Source of the DNA: Endomychus coccineus
Taxonomy: Eukaryota; Arthropoda; Insecta; Coleoptera; Endomychidae
Assembly: GCA_958510875.1 (NCBI GenBank)
Contig: OY294070.1
Span: 14,809,631 to 14,873,630 of the forward strand
Direction: 5' to 3'
Length of the DNA stretch: 64,000 nt
Under the pieces are notes generated by a model. It did no database searches. It saw nothing but the letters and a program-made list of their open reading frames with translations, and was not told the origin of the DNA. A program made the translations under genes and the position numbers. Shown piece by piece: positions 52,655 through 63,078 of the stretch. Position 1 is the first letter of the stretch, and each line of letters starts with the position of its first letter.

Positions 52655-53621
52655 ATTAAAACATGGTGAAATTCTCAAGAAAAAAATATTTTCACAGATA
52701 ACTAAACATTTAAAAAATATAGAAAGTAAATTAGATGAGAAAACTGAATATACTTATACAGATTTTAACAGAGATGGAGAAAGTGAATATTTTTCACCAT
52801 TAAATAAACACTCTGATGGTTATCATAATGTTCCTATTAAAAATACTGATTCAGATGTAAATAATTTAAATACTCCTGGCACATCAAAACAAATTTTTCT
52901 TCAACACCATAACTTGATTCTAGACCACTAACAGATAGTTTCAAACAATCAGTAATAATTAAAGAATTAGAAGAAGAAGAAGATGATGATTACAATGATA
53001 AAGTAAATATTAATAGAACTAGAAATGATGATACAGCTGAAAAATCATTTATTGACTATTTGGAACAATACGAACCATTACCGAGAGAATATATAAGGGA
53101 AATGATAACAGGTAACTTGAGAGATTTTGACCAAAAATATGGAATTCCTCACAATCCTATGACGGAGAAATTTTCAATTGGGAATTCAAGTTTAAAAATA
53201 AATGGTACAGACATAGTAGTAAAAGGTAGAACATATATTGATACTAAAGGATTGTATGAATTACTTTTTTAAAAACAACCAAAATGCTATACATTGAATG
53301 ATAAAAAGGCTTATTTATAATAAGATTCTAACAAAAACAGCTGCTAAACATAGGTATTATCAAACGAATAAACAAATTGATGGATGTAGATCAGAAAAAT
53401 ATAAGAAAATAATTGCACGAATGTCAGGACGTGGTTTATTGATGGAAGTAAACAATAAATCTATAGATTATGTATTTTGGGATGATCCAAATGAACTTAT
53501 AAAACGTTTGCAATTATTAGTCGCTTCACAAAACGCCGGTCACAGTGGCCATACAAATGAAATCAATTCTATTGTGGAAGAATTACGAGAAGCAGAAATT
53601 ATTGAATACGACAATCATGTC
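52655..53621 (+). pseudogene. DUF8207-like protein, frameshifted
   Basis: The frames give ILKKKIFSQITKHLKNIESK, an acidic low-complexity run (ELEEEEDDDYND, about 52,960-53,000), SFIDYLEQYEPLPREYI, then DQKYGIPHNPMTEKFSIGNS and IVVKGRTYIDTKGLYELLF (53,060-53,272). After a frame change come AAKHRYYQTNKQIDGCRSEK, YVFWDDPNELIKRLQLLVAS and NAGHSGHTNEINSIVEELRE (53,298-53,624). YxGTxGLWELxF and FxYWNDPxELVxRLxLLxAS are signatures I associate with DUF8207 proteins in insects. The biochemical function of that domain is not known to me. Confidence 0.6.
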
Positions 53622-54117
53622 TAAATTTATCACGGAACCAAAAAGACAAGTTGTCGAAGAGATACATAAACCTGCTAGAATTAATATGAAAAGACGTAGA
53701 GTGATTTTGAAATCGTTAAGTGATTTATACCAGGCAGATCTTGTTGAAATGATTCCATACTCTAAAGAAAATAAGGATTATAAATATGTATTAGTTGTAA
53801 TTAATTGTTTTTCTGAATATGTTTGGGTATTTCCCATTAAAAACAAGTCTGGTGTTGAGGTATCAAGTAACATGGAGAAAGTTTTGGAAATAAAACCACC
53901 AAATAATCTACAAACCGATATGTGTAAAGAATTTTCCAACAAGGAATTCAAACAATTAATAAAAAAATATAAAGTAAATCATTATAATGTATTTAGCGAG
54001 AAAAAAGCATCTATAGTTGAAAGAGTTGATAGAACATTATGTGGAAAGAATTTAGTTTACAAGATAACTATAAATGGTTGTATTTACTACAAAAAGTTGT
54101 TACACAATATAATATAA
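53622..54117 (+). pseudogene. Retroviral-type DDE integrase (Maverick/F54H12.3-like), truncated
   Basis: The frame 53,622-54,117 reads SLSDLYQADLVEM (first catalytic Asp), KYVLVVINCFSEYVWVFPIK, LQTDMCKEFSNKEF (second Asp) and EKKASIVERVDRTLCG (Glu, 33 residues after the second Asp). The catalytic triad is complete and the frame is open through the core, but the C-terminal region is lost: after NLVYKITINGC the frame ends at 54,117, and decayed text (SSHIKLAPKKLKFTLGDHV) continues to about 54,250 in another frame. In the intact family the enzyme joins element ends to target DNA. Confidence 0.75.
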
Positions 54118-54484
54118 TAGCAAACACCATACCATAAAGATGAAAGCAATTAATGTTACTAAGAAACATGAAAAATAACTTTTAAACAGAGTTTCTAGTC
54201 ATATTAAATTAGCTCCAAAAAAATTGAAATTTACATTAGGAGATCATGTCACCCCTAACTGGTGGACCGAAATATTTTCGATAAGCAAAATTCAACTTAC
54301 AAATCCAGTTATAATTTATTGAAAGACTCAAGAAATGAAGATGTTTTTGGAGGATTCTATGAACAACAACTGCATAAGGTTAAATATCCAGATGTATATT
54401 TGGTGGAAAAAATTTAAAAAATAAAAAATAAAAAGTCTGACAAGCGTAGGGGATATATTGACGATATTCAAGTAGGTTGAGACA

Positions 54485-54640
54485 TCAATCCCCATAACTG
54501 AATCTGTGAACTTTATGTATGAATAATTCTACCTGTTGTTTGTATATTCACTTGATAATGATGTAAAAGTCGAAACCGGTCGTGTTTATTGAATAATAAA
54601 ATCTCTTGTGGAAATTAGACAAAAAATTGTTTCATTTCAG
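54485..54640 (+). repeat. Penelope-type 3' tail with hammerhead-like remnant
   Basis: CCCCATAACTGAATCTGTGAA, TAATGATGTAAAAG, TCGAAACCGGTCGTGTTTAT and AATAATAAAATCTCTTGTGG match the tails at 42,384-42,640. The GATG ... CGAAAC order recalls a hammerhead core with a much shortened stem II. No self-cleavage can be claimed. Confidence 0.55.
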
Positions 54641-54709
54641 ATGGAACCCTGTTAAATTCTAATATTTATCACCTGTCGCACTCAATATTAAGACCAAACG
54701 GTGTCGTAA

Positions 54710-55964
54710 TAGTCTAGGAGCCAGAGCGATATTGATGGTCTGAACATAACCCGATGGCACTATCGTTTATCGTTAGAGGACGGTTCAATGACCAATTCAT
54801 CTCAAAGACCGAATTTTCCCCGACTGCTAGATCTCGAGATACAGCATCCGCTTTTTTTTTTTAATGGAGATTAACCCTTTCCAAGTTGCGGTTACTTGAA
54901 AAGCAGCCCATTCTTATGCACTTCCACCATGTGCCATCATTTTTTATCGTGTCCGTTTATCAGACATACCAGTTAAAATAGGACCGAAAATGGACTGCTA
55001 GTTAACCCTCCCAAACCTGGTGGAAAATGTTCATTGGTGTTGGCAATTGTTAACATACCCTATGCCATCAAAAGTTATCGGTCCATTTCCGAGTAATTGG
55101 CCATTATTTGGACCAAAAATGTTTATTTTTTTCATTTTGTGGCTAAAACTTGCAGGTTACAAGATAACATGATGGCACCATGTTAAATAACTTTATTGGA
55201 GGTCAAATAAAGATTTAAAATTATTGCCATCACTCCTTGCCTATTTAAACCCTCCAAAATCCCCTAAAACCACCCCCAAAAAATATGAATAATATGGATA
55301 TGACCAAATTTATCATGAATTAGTAAATTTTTGAGATTCTGGCTGGGTTTAAAATCAAAACGGCAGTTTTTTTGTTTTTGTTTTGTTTTGGAGGGTGGTT
55401 TAAGGGGGTTTTGGGGGGTTTGAATAGGCAAGGAGTGATGGCAATGATTTCAAATCTTTATTTGACCTCCAATAAAGTTATTTAACATGGTGCCATCATG
55501 TTATCTTGTAACCTGCAAGTTTTACCCACAAAATTAAAAAAACAAACATTTTTGGTCCAAATAATGGCCAATTACTCGGAAATGGATCGATAACTTTTGA
55601 AGGCATAGGGTATGTTAACAATTGCCAACACCAATGAACATTTTCCACCAGGTTTTGGAGGGTTAACTAGCAGTCCATTTTCGGTCCAATTTTAACTGGT
55701 CGGCCTGATGAACGGGCACGATAAAAAATGATGGCACATGTTGGAAGTGCATAACAATGGCATGCTTTTCGAGTAACCGCAACTTGGAAAGGGTTAAGTT
55801 CCAGTCAAAACAAAAAAAAATGCGGATGCTGTATCTCGAGATCTAGCAGCCGGGGAAAATTCGGTCTGTGAGATAAATTGTTCATTGAACCGTCGTCTAA
55901 CGATAAACCATAGTGCCATCGGGTTAATGTTCAGACCATCAATATCGCTTTGACTCCTAGACTA
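54710..55964. mobile_element. Foldback element, ~570-bp arms, TAA duplication (PIF/Harbinger-like)
   Basis: The left arm begins TAGTCTAGGAG (54,710) and the right arm ends CTCCTAGACTA (55,964), flanked by TAA at 54,707-54,709 and 55,965-55,967. The arms (to about 55,280, and from about 55,395) are complementary across nearly all their length, for example TATGTTAACAATTGCCAACA against its complement. The ~115-base centre is unique. No protein. A TAA/TTA 3-bp duplication is typical of PIF/Harbinger. The DNA on both sides matches the repeat at 33,540-33,850, which confirms the insertion site. Confidence 0.9.
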
Positions 55965-56040
55965 TAAGGTACGTCTGAACGTCAAGCCTTCCGTTGATGA
56001 ATTCACCCTTGAACGTTTGTAGTCAATGCCCAGGCCTTGT

Positions 56041-56784
56041 GTATATAGAGGATATTGCTCACAAGACTCGTATAAACCGATCCGAAAAACTCGAGACGTA
56101 TAAGTCTTGATGAGGATATCTATTTTTATATAAACGTGTTCACATTTGTTTTATGTTTCGATCGGTACAGTTTTTCCATGCCTTGAGAAATGTAAAAGAG
56201 GGGGGACCCGTGATGGGGCGGCAGCGAGAGAACTGAACTTCATTAATTAAACCGATAAAGTGTCTAGCGATTAGACGCTAAAAGGCCAGCTTATAACTGA
56301 AAAAGGAAACAAAAACGCAGAAAGAAAAATTAGTAAATACAAATACAAAGTACTGCTAAAATATAATTCCACCCGATATATCTACTGGGAGACATAACCA
56401 TTAGCTATGTAAAGCAGCTATCGCGTCTCCGAGCTCGCATCTACGGATCCGAATGCCATCTCTGTCGCGGTCGCTAACCGAAGGCAAAGGAGTCGCGCGA
56501 GGCGTGCCTTACGTCGAAACGTAAAAACGGCTGCCGAACTCGCGTAATTCCCTTTGGGGACCTCGAAATAATTACGGAGCTCAACTTAAAACTGGAGAAA
56601 AATTGTACACCATTTTTATAATCATTCACCTTTCGGAGAATGGAATTTGCTTTGAATATGTTCCCCTTCCAAATGCAATGTACAGTCTCGTAGAAAATTG
56701 TTCGTTTTCGGTTTGTAGACGTTAATTCTACAAAGTAATGTAATGGAACGGTGTAAATACCCTTGTCCAGTTTACTGCGATTCA
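56041..56784. other. Unannotated stretch
   Basis: No gene recognised. The 103-codon minus-strand frame (56,785-56,474) has no known motif. Confidence 0.5.
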
Positions 56785-56860
56785 AATTACTTTAAGGGCA
56801 GTAATTGTTCAATCTCTGGCGGCAAACTATTCTCAGAATCGCTCATGTTTTTCAAAAACA
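56785..56860 (-). pseudogene. Start of a Crypton-like tyrosine recombinase gene
   Basis: The minus strand reads MSDSENSLPPEIEQLLPL, the same N-terminus as at 58,935-58,870 (LSDSENSLPPYIEELAGN). It breaks off after ~18 codons. The shared DNA covers CGGCAAACTATTCTCAGAAT and its flanks. Confidence 0.6.
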
Positions 56861-56959
56861 CTCAAGCTCTCTGGAACTATAAGTTTGTGACGTCTCACAC
56901 TCGCCGTAACTTTTGTAAAATTCGAGAAATGTGTCAATGTGGTACATTGCTTGATTCCT

Positions 56960-58345
56960 AGTGGGACAATCCATAGATTAAGAAATCTGCCGAAACTCTC
57001 TGCCCTCCGTCGTCAACAATCATGTCAGTCGCTTTCGCAAAATCTCAAATCCCACGCGCTTGGAAGAAGACGTCTGTCACTGTTTTTTTCCAAAAAGGCG
57101 ATAAACTCAATCCTATTAACTACAGGCCCATTAGTCTTCTATCCGTACCTTCCAAAGTAATGGAATCAATAATTGTAGAAGATATGTCAGAATTTTTAAC
57201 AAAAAACGCAATCATACCATCGGAACAACCTGGTTTCGTCAAAGGTAAATCCACCACCAGCAATCTTCTACAGTGCATGAACGATTGGACGACAGCTTAC
57301 GATAAAAAAATACCGACAGGTATCGTTTATCTTGACTTTTCAAAGGCTTTCGGCAGGGTCCCAGTGAGGAGGCTAATGCACAAACTTGACACACTCGGTA
57401 TTCGGGGCCAACTAAACCTATGGATTGAAAATTACATGACAGATAGAACTTTCACGGTCACAGTGGGTCACTCTTTTTCTTCGGACAGACAAGTCACAAG
57501 TGGAGTTCCCCAGGGATCTGTTCTTGGCCCACTCCTCTTTGTTGTTTATGCAAGTGATCTTGCTCTTCATATAAAGTCCTCCAAGTCGTTTTATGCCGAT
57601 GATTCTAAGCTGTATGAAAATGCCTTAGTTGAACATCAATTCCTTCAAAAAGACCTCAACTCGATTAGTCAGTGGTGTGAGGAAAGAACAATCCACTCCA
57701 CACGTACACAATTCAAACAGTCAATCGTTACGTGTAGTGACCTCACATGTAGATTTGGGAGTGACTATTAATACCGACCTAACTTGGTCCGAACATATTA
57801 TATCCACATGCAAACGCGCCAACACACTGATCTACCTCATCCGCAAAACGTTCTCCCATCTATCATATTCAAGTTCCATAAAACTCTACAAAACCTACGT
57901 TCGTCCAATTATGGAGTATGCAGGTCCGGTGTGATGACCTGTTCTGGTGCGCGATAAGAACTTGCTGAAAAATATTCAGCGTCGAGCCACGCGTATGACT
58001 TTTGGTGAAGTGCGTCCAACCTATTCCTAAAGACTGAGGATGGCACAACTGATAGCTTTTGACCAACGTCGACTCCGTGGGGACCTCATCATATCTTTCC
58101 GTATAGCTAAGTATAATTATGCTAATCAGAAAGAACTGTTTGTTTTCAACAATGATTCGCGGTTACGTGGTCACACTCTCAAATTAAAAAAGGACAAATT
58201 TGCCACAAGGCAGAGACAATATTTTCTGGTGAATCGTATTTTCGAAACATGGAATAACTTACCCAACGATGTTGTGAATTCTGACCTCGATTCTGACTCA
58301 GTGAATAGTTTTAAAAACAAAATAGACATTTGCTTATTTGCTTAA
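56960..58345 (+). pseudogene. CR1-like LINE reverse transcriptase with C-terminal domain, frameshifted
   Basis: The first frame (57,022-57,771) has IPRAWKKTSVTVFFQKGD, NYRPISLLSVPSKVME, GIVYLDFSKAFGRVP, SGVPQGSVLGPLLFVVYASD and the active site FYADDSKLYE (57,589-57,618). The Asp of the KAFD box is Gly (KAFGRV), which probably weakens or abolishes activity. A frame change near 57,710 leads to VDLGVTINTDLTWSEHI and YKTYVRPIMEYAGPV. TGA at 57,932-57,934 stands where a Trp is expected. The last part (58,040-58,345) has LIAFDQRRLRGDLIISFRIA and RQYFLVNRIFETWNNLPNDV, the CR1-type end. Reverse transcription of LINE RNA was its role. Confidence 0.88.
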
Positions 58346-58470
58346 TTGTTTCTTTTTCTTTTTTTTTGCATGCATTGTATTAACTTGTTGATCTCTTTAG
58401 TTTTTAGGCTTACTTAGGACTCTGTCCTCAGCCTTTATTTATATGTAATAATAATAATAATAATGTAGTG
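56960..58470 (+). mobile_element. CR1-like LINE, 5'-truncated, with an AAT-repeat tail
   Basis: The coding region starts inside the RT N-terminus and runs to TAA at 58,343-58,345. The 3' end carries a TAA/AAT microsatellite (58,448-58,466), a tail form common in CR1/L2-type LINEs. It lies between two Crypton-like fragments that share the same start sequence. Confidence 0.8.
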
Positions 58471-58627
58471 AGATGTATCGGTATTTTTACCTTACCATTA
58501 TTATCTGGCAAAGCCAACATGACAACATGATTTAAATTCATAGGTTTCTGATTCTCTTACATTTTCTTTAGTCAATTTTCTAGAATTTTTAGTTGCTAAG
58601 CATCTGGCTTTCGCTACAAAAAGCGAT

Positions 58628-58935
58628 TTATCGAACATGTTTACTTATATCAAGATTTTTTTTAATCGACAACGTACTCCGAATCATCGAGTAATGACTC
58701 CATATTGTTGAAGATTTTGTATCCCTTGAACATTCCTTAAAATAGGCTACAAACAATACCTTTTCATGTGTGTTATTATTAAGGCTCTTTTGATTATACA
58801 CCATTTTTCGCACCGGCCATAATTTTTTTCATAAATTTTTTCAGTTTTTTGTGGAAATAGGGCCGAAATTGCGTTTCCAGCCAATTCTTCAATGTATGGC
58901 GGCAAACTATTCTCAGAATCGCTCAAGTTTTTCAA
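58628..58935 (-). pseudogene. Crypton-like tyrosine recombinase, N-terminal domain, frameshifted
   Basis: From 58,935 leftwards: LSDSENSLPPYIEELAGNAI, ALFPQKTEKIYEKNYGRCEK W, then after a frame change near 58,790 KSLNNNTHEKVLFVAYFKEC, STIWSHYSMIRSTLSIKKNL and DISKHVR. The YExxYxxxxxW signature and STIWSHYSMIRSTL are hallmarks of an insect family whose N-terminus is like the SAM-like domain of phage and Crypton integrases. About 100 residues remain. The catalytic Arg-His-Arg-Tyr domain is missing. The other family pieces are at 6,214-6,405 and 56,785-56,860. Confidence 0.6.
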
Positions 58936-59332
58936 ATACTCTCAAGAAAACTTCAGAGAGAAATATTATTATGACGTGAATATGAACAATCCAGTATTAC
59001 TAACTTGCATCATAGAAACGCTAATGCAACATGTCACAGCATTTCGAAACCCTGAATTACGGCCAAACATATACACTATAAAATCACTTTTAAAAATATC
59101 TAATGCACCCGAAATTGGTAGCCACAACCTTCTGAGATCCCATAGAACAAGTTACATCAGTTATATTAACCTTTAAGAAAATTTCGCATTTTCCCAAATT
59201 TCATAAGGGGTAGCAAGTATGGAAAAATAGTGAATTTGGTCGATCTCATCGATTTCGATACAACGGCGTCATAATACACTCTCATGGAAGGGAAATTCGA
59301 TTCTACCATTAGTTTTTGCCTCAGACGCTAAT

Positions 59333-62300
59333 GCGTCAACCATTGAATTGCGTAACTTTCAGACGGAAAGAGATATCGATTCGCGGTTTGTACCATTCGC
59401 TTCAGAATCATTGAGTTAGTTGAGAAAGATATTTTCCTTATAGAAAACACTTCAAAGACGGGAAATAAAATTTTCGGAAGTATGACTATTTAATCGTCCA
59501 ACATTGAATTGCGTAACTTTCAGGCGGAAAAAGATATCGAATTGCGGTTGGTGTCATTCGCTTTAGAATCATCGAGTTAGCTGAGAAAGATATTTTTTTC
59601 ATAGGAAACACTCCAGAGATGGGAAATAAAATTTTCGGAATTATGATTATATAATCGTCAACCGTTGAATTGAGTAACTTTCCGACGGAAAAAGATATCG
59701 ACTTGTGGTTTGTGCCATTCGCTTCAGAATCATTGAGTTAGTTGGGAAAGATATTTTTTTCATAGGAAACACTCCAGAGACGGGAAATAAAGTTTTCGGA
59801 ATTATGACTATATAATCGTCAAACATTGAATTGCGTAACTTTCAGACGGAAAGAGATATTAACTTGCGGTTTGTGCCATTCGATTCAGAATCATCGAGTT
59901 AGTTGGGAAAGATATTTTTTTCATAGGAAACACTTCAGAGACGGGAAATAAAGTTTTCGGAATTATGACTATATAATCGTCAACCATTGAATTGCGTAAC
60001 TTTCAGACGGAAAGAGATATTAACTTGCGGTTTGTGCCATTCGCTTCAGAATCATCGAGTTAGTTGGGAAAGAATTTTTTTTATGAGAAACGCTTCAAAG
60101 ACGGGAAATACAATTTTCGGAATTATGACTATTTAATCGTCAATCATTGAATCGCGTAACTTTCAGACGGAGAGAGATATCGATTTGCGGTTTGTGCCAT
60201 TCGCTTCAGAATCATCGGGTTAGTTGAGAAATAAATTTTTTTCATAGGAAACACTCCAGAGACGGGAAATAAAATTTTCGGGATTTTGATTATATAATCG
60301 TCAACCATTGAATTGCGTAACTGTCAGACGGAAAGAGATATCGACTTGTGGTTTGTGCCATTCGCTTCAGAATCATTGAGTTAGTTGGGAAAGATATTTT
60401 TTTCATAGGAAACACTCCAGAGACGGGAAATAAAGGTTTCGGAATTATGACTATATAATCGTCAACCATTGAATTGCGTAACTTTCAGACGGAAAGAGAT
60501 ATTAACTTGCGGCTTGTGCCATTCGCTTCAGAATCATCGAGTTAGTTGGGAAAGAATTTTTTTTATAGGAATCATTTCAAAGACGGGAAATACAATTTTC
60601 GGAATTATGACTATTTAATCGTCAACCATTGAATCCCCTTACTTTCAGACGGAGAGAGATATCGACTTGCGGTTTGTGCCATTCGCTTCAGAATCATCGA
60701 GTTAGTTGGGAAAGATATTTTTCTTATAAAAAACACTCCAAAGACGGGAAATAAAATTTTCGGAATTATGACTATTTAATCGTCAACCATTGAATCGCGT
60801 AACTTTCAGACGGAGAGTGATATCGACTTGCGGTTTGTGCCATTCGCTTCAGAATCATCGAGTTAGTTGGGAAATATATTTTCCTTATAAAAAACACTCC
60901 AAAGACGGGAAATAAAATTTTCGGAATTATGACTATTTAATCGTCAACCATTGAATCCCCTAACTTTCAGACGGACAGAGATATCGACTTGCGGTTTGTG
61001 CCATTCGCTTCAGAATCATCGAGTTAGTTGGGAAAGATATTTTTCTTATAGAAAACACTCCAAAGACGGGAAATAAAATTTTCGGAATTATGACTATTTA
61101 ATCGTCAACCATTGAATCGCGTAACTTTCAGACGGAGCGTGATATCGACTTGCGGTTTGTGCCATTCGCTTCAGAATCATCGAGTTAGTTGGGAAAGATA
61201 TTTTTTTTATAGGAAACATTTCAAAGACGGGAAATACAATTTTCGGAATTATGACTATTTAATCGTCAACCATTGAATCCCCTTACTTTCAGACGGAGAG
61301 AGATATCGACTTGCGGTTTGTGCCATTCGCTTCAGAATCATCGAGTTAGTTGGGAAAGATATTTTTCTTATAAAAAACACTCCAAAGACGGGAAATAAAA
61401 TTTTAGGAATTATGACTATTTAATCGTCAACCATTGAATCGCGTAACTTTCAGACGGAGAGTGATATCGACTTGCGGTTTGTGCCATTCGCTTCAGAATC
61501 ATCGAGTTAGTTGGGAAAGAATTTTTTTTATAGGAAACATTTCAAAGACGGGAAATACAATTTTCGGAATTATGACTATTTAATCGTCAACCATTGAATC
61601 CCCTTACTTTCAGACGGAGAGAGATATCGACTTGCGGTTTGTGCCATTCGCTTCAGAATCATCGAGTTAGTTGGGAAAGATATTTGTCTTATAAAAAACA
61701 CTCCAAAGACGGGAAATAAAATTTTCGGAATTATGACTATTTAATCGTCAACCATTGAATCGCGTAACTTTCAGACGGAGAGTGATATCGACTTGCGGTT
61801 TGTGCCATTCGCTTCAGAATCATCGAGTTAGTTGGGAAAGAATTTTTTTTATAGGAAACATTTCAAAGACGGGAAATACAATTTTCGGAATTATGACTAT
61901 TTAATCGTCAACCATTGAATCCCCTTACTTTCAGACGGAGAGAGATATCGACTTGCGGTTTGTGCCATTCGCTTCAGAATCATCGAGTTAGTTGGGAAAG
62001 ATATTTTTCTTATAAAAAACACTCCAAAGACGGGAAATAAAATTTTCGGATTTATGACTATTTAATCGTCAACCATTGAATCGCGTAACTTTCAGACGGA
62101 GAGTGATATCGACTTGCGGTTTGTGCCATTCGCTTCAGAATCATCGAGTTAGTTGGGAAAGATATTTTTTTATAGGAAACATTTCAAAGACGGGAAATAC
62201 AATTTTCGGAATTATGACTATTTAATCGTCAACCATTGAATCCCCTTACTTTCAGACGGAGAGAGATATCGACTTGCGGTTTGTGCCATTCGCTTCAGAA

Positions 62301-63078
62301 TCATCGAGTTAGTTGGGAAAGATATTTTTCTTATAAAAAACACTCCAAAGACGGGAAATAAAATTTTCGGAATTATGACTATTTAATCGTCAACCATTGA
62401 ATCGCGTAACTTTCAGACGGAGAGTGATATCGACTTGCGGTTTGTGCCATTCGCTTCAGAATCATCGAGTTAGTTGGGAAAGAATTTTTTTTATAGGAAA
62501 CATTTCAAAGACGGGAAATACAATTTTCGGAATTATGACTATTTAATCGTCAACCATTGAATCCCCTTACTTTCAGACGAAGAGAGATATCGACTTGCGG
62601 TTTGTGCCATTCGCTTCAGAATCATCGAGTTAGTTGGGAAAGATATTTTTCTTATAAAAAACACTCCAAAGACGGGAAATAAAATTTTCGGAATTATGAC
62701 TATTTAATCGTCAACCATTGAATCGCGTAACTTTCAGACGGAGAGTGATATCGACTTGCGGTTTGTGCCATTCGCTTCAGAATCATCGAGTTAGTTGGGA
62801 AAGATATTTTTCTTATAAAAAACACTCCAAAGACGGGAAATAAAATTTTCGGAATTATGACTATTTAATCGTCAACCATTGAATCCCCTAACTTTCAGAC
62901 GGAGAGAGATATCGACTTGCGGTTTGTGCCATTCGCTTCAGAATCATCGAGTTAGTTGGGAAAGATATTTTTCTTATAGAAAACACTCCAAAGACGGGAA
63001 ATAAAATTTTCGGAATTATTACTATTTAATCGTCAACCATTGAATTGCGTAACTTTCACACGGAAAGAGATATCGACA
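59333..63078. repeat. Satellite array, about 23 monomers of ~161 bp
   Basis: Each unit holds TCAACCATTGAAT, AACTTTCAGACGGA, GATATCGACTTGCGG, GTGCCATTCGCTTCAGAATC, ATCGAGTTAGTTGGGAAAGA and AAAGACGGGAAATA. Counting the GTGCCATT block gives 23 occurrences between about 59,393 and 62,929, a mean spacing near 160.6. The first copies (59,333-60,300) are the most diverged. From about 61,190 to 62,700 two variants alternate: one with ATTTCAAAG, AATACAATT and GAATCCCCTTAC, and one with ACTCCAAAG, AATAAAATT and GAATCGCG plus GAGTGATA, giving a ~322-bp dimeric unit. No open frame runs through the array. Confidence 0.97.

Larger units (their letters stand above)
52650..54484 (+). mobile_element. Decayed element with DUF8207-like protein and retroviral-type integrase (Maverick/Polinton-like)
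   Basis: Two decayed genes follow in the order DUF8207-like protein then integrase, a pairing I recall from insect Maverick/Polinton-type or F54H12.3-like elements. No polymerase B, packaging ATPase, protease or capsid gene is visible, and no terminal repeats were found, so only a remnant is present. It is bordered on the left by the LINE fragment and on the right by a Penelope-type tail. Confidence 0.55.

Noticed and set aside
59333..63078. Regular repeat array considered as a CRISPR
   Set aside because: The whole ~161-bp unit is conserved with no variable spacers, no Cas genes, and the DNA is from an animal genome.
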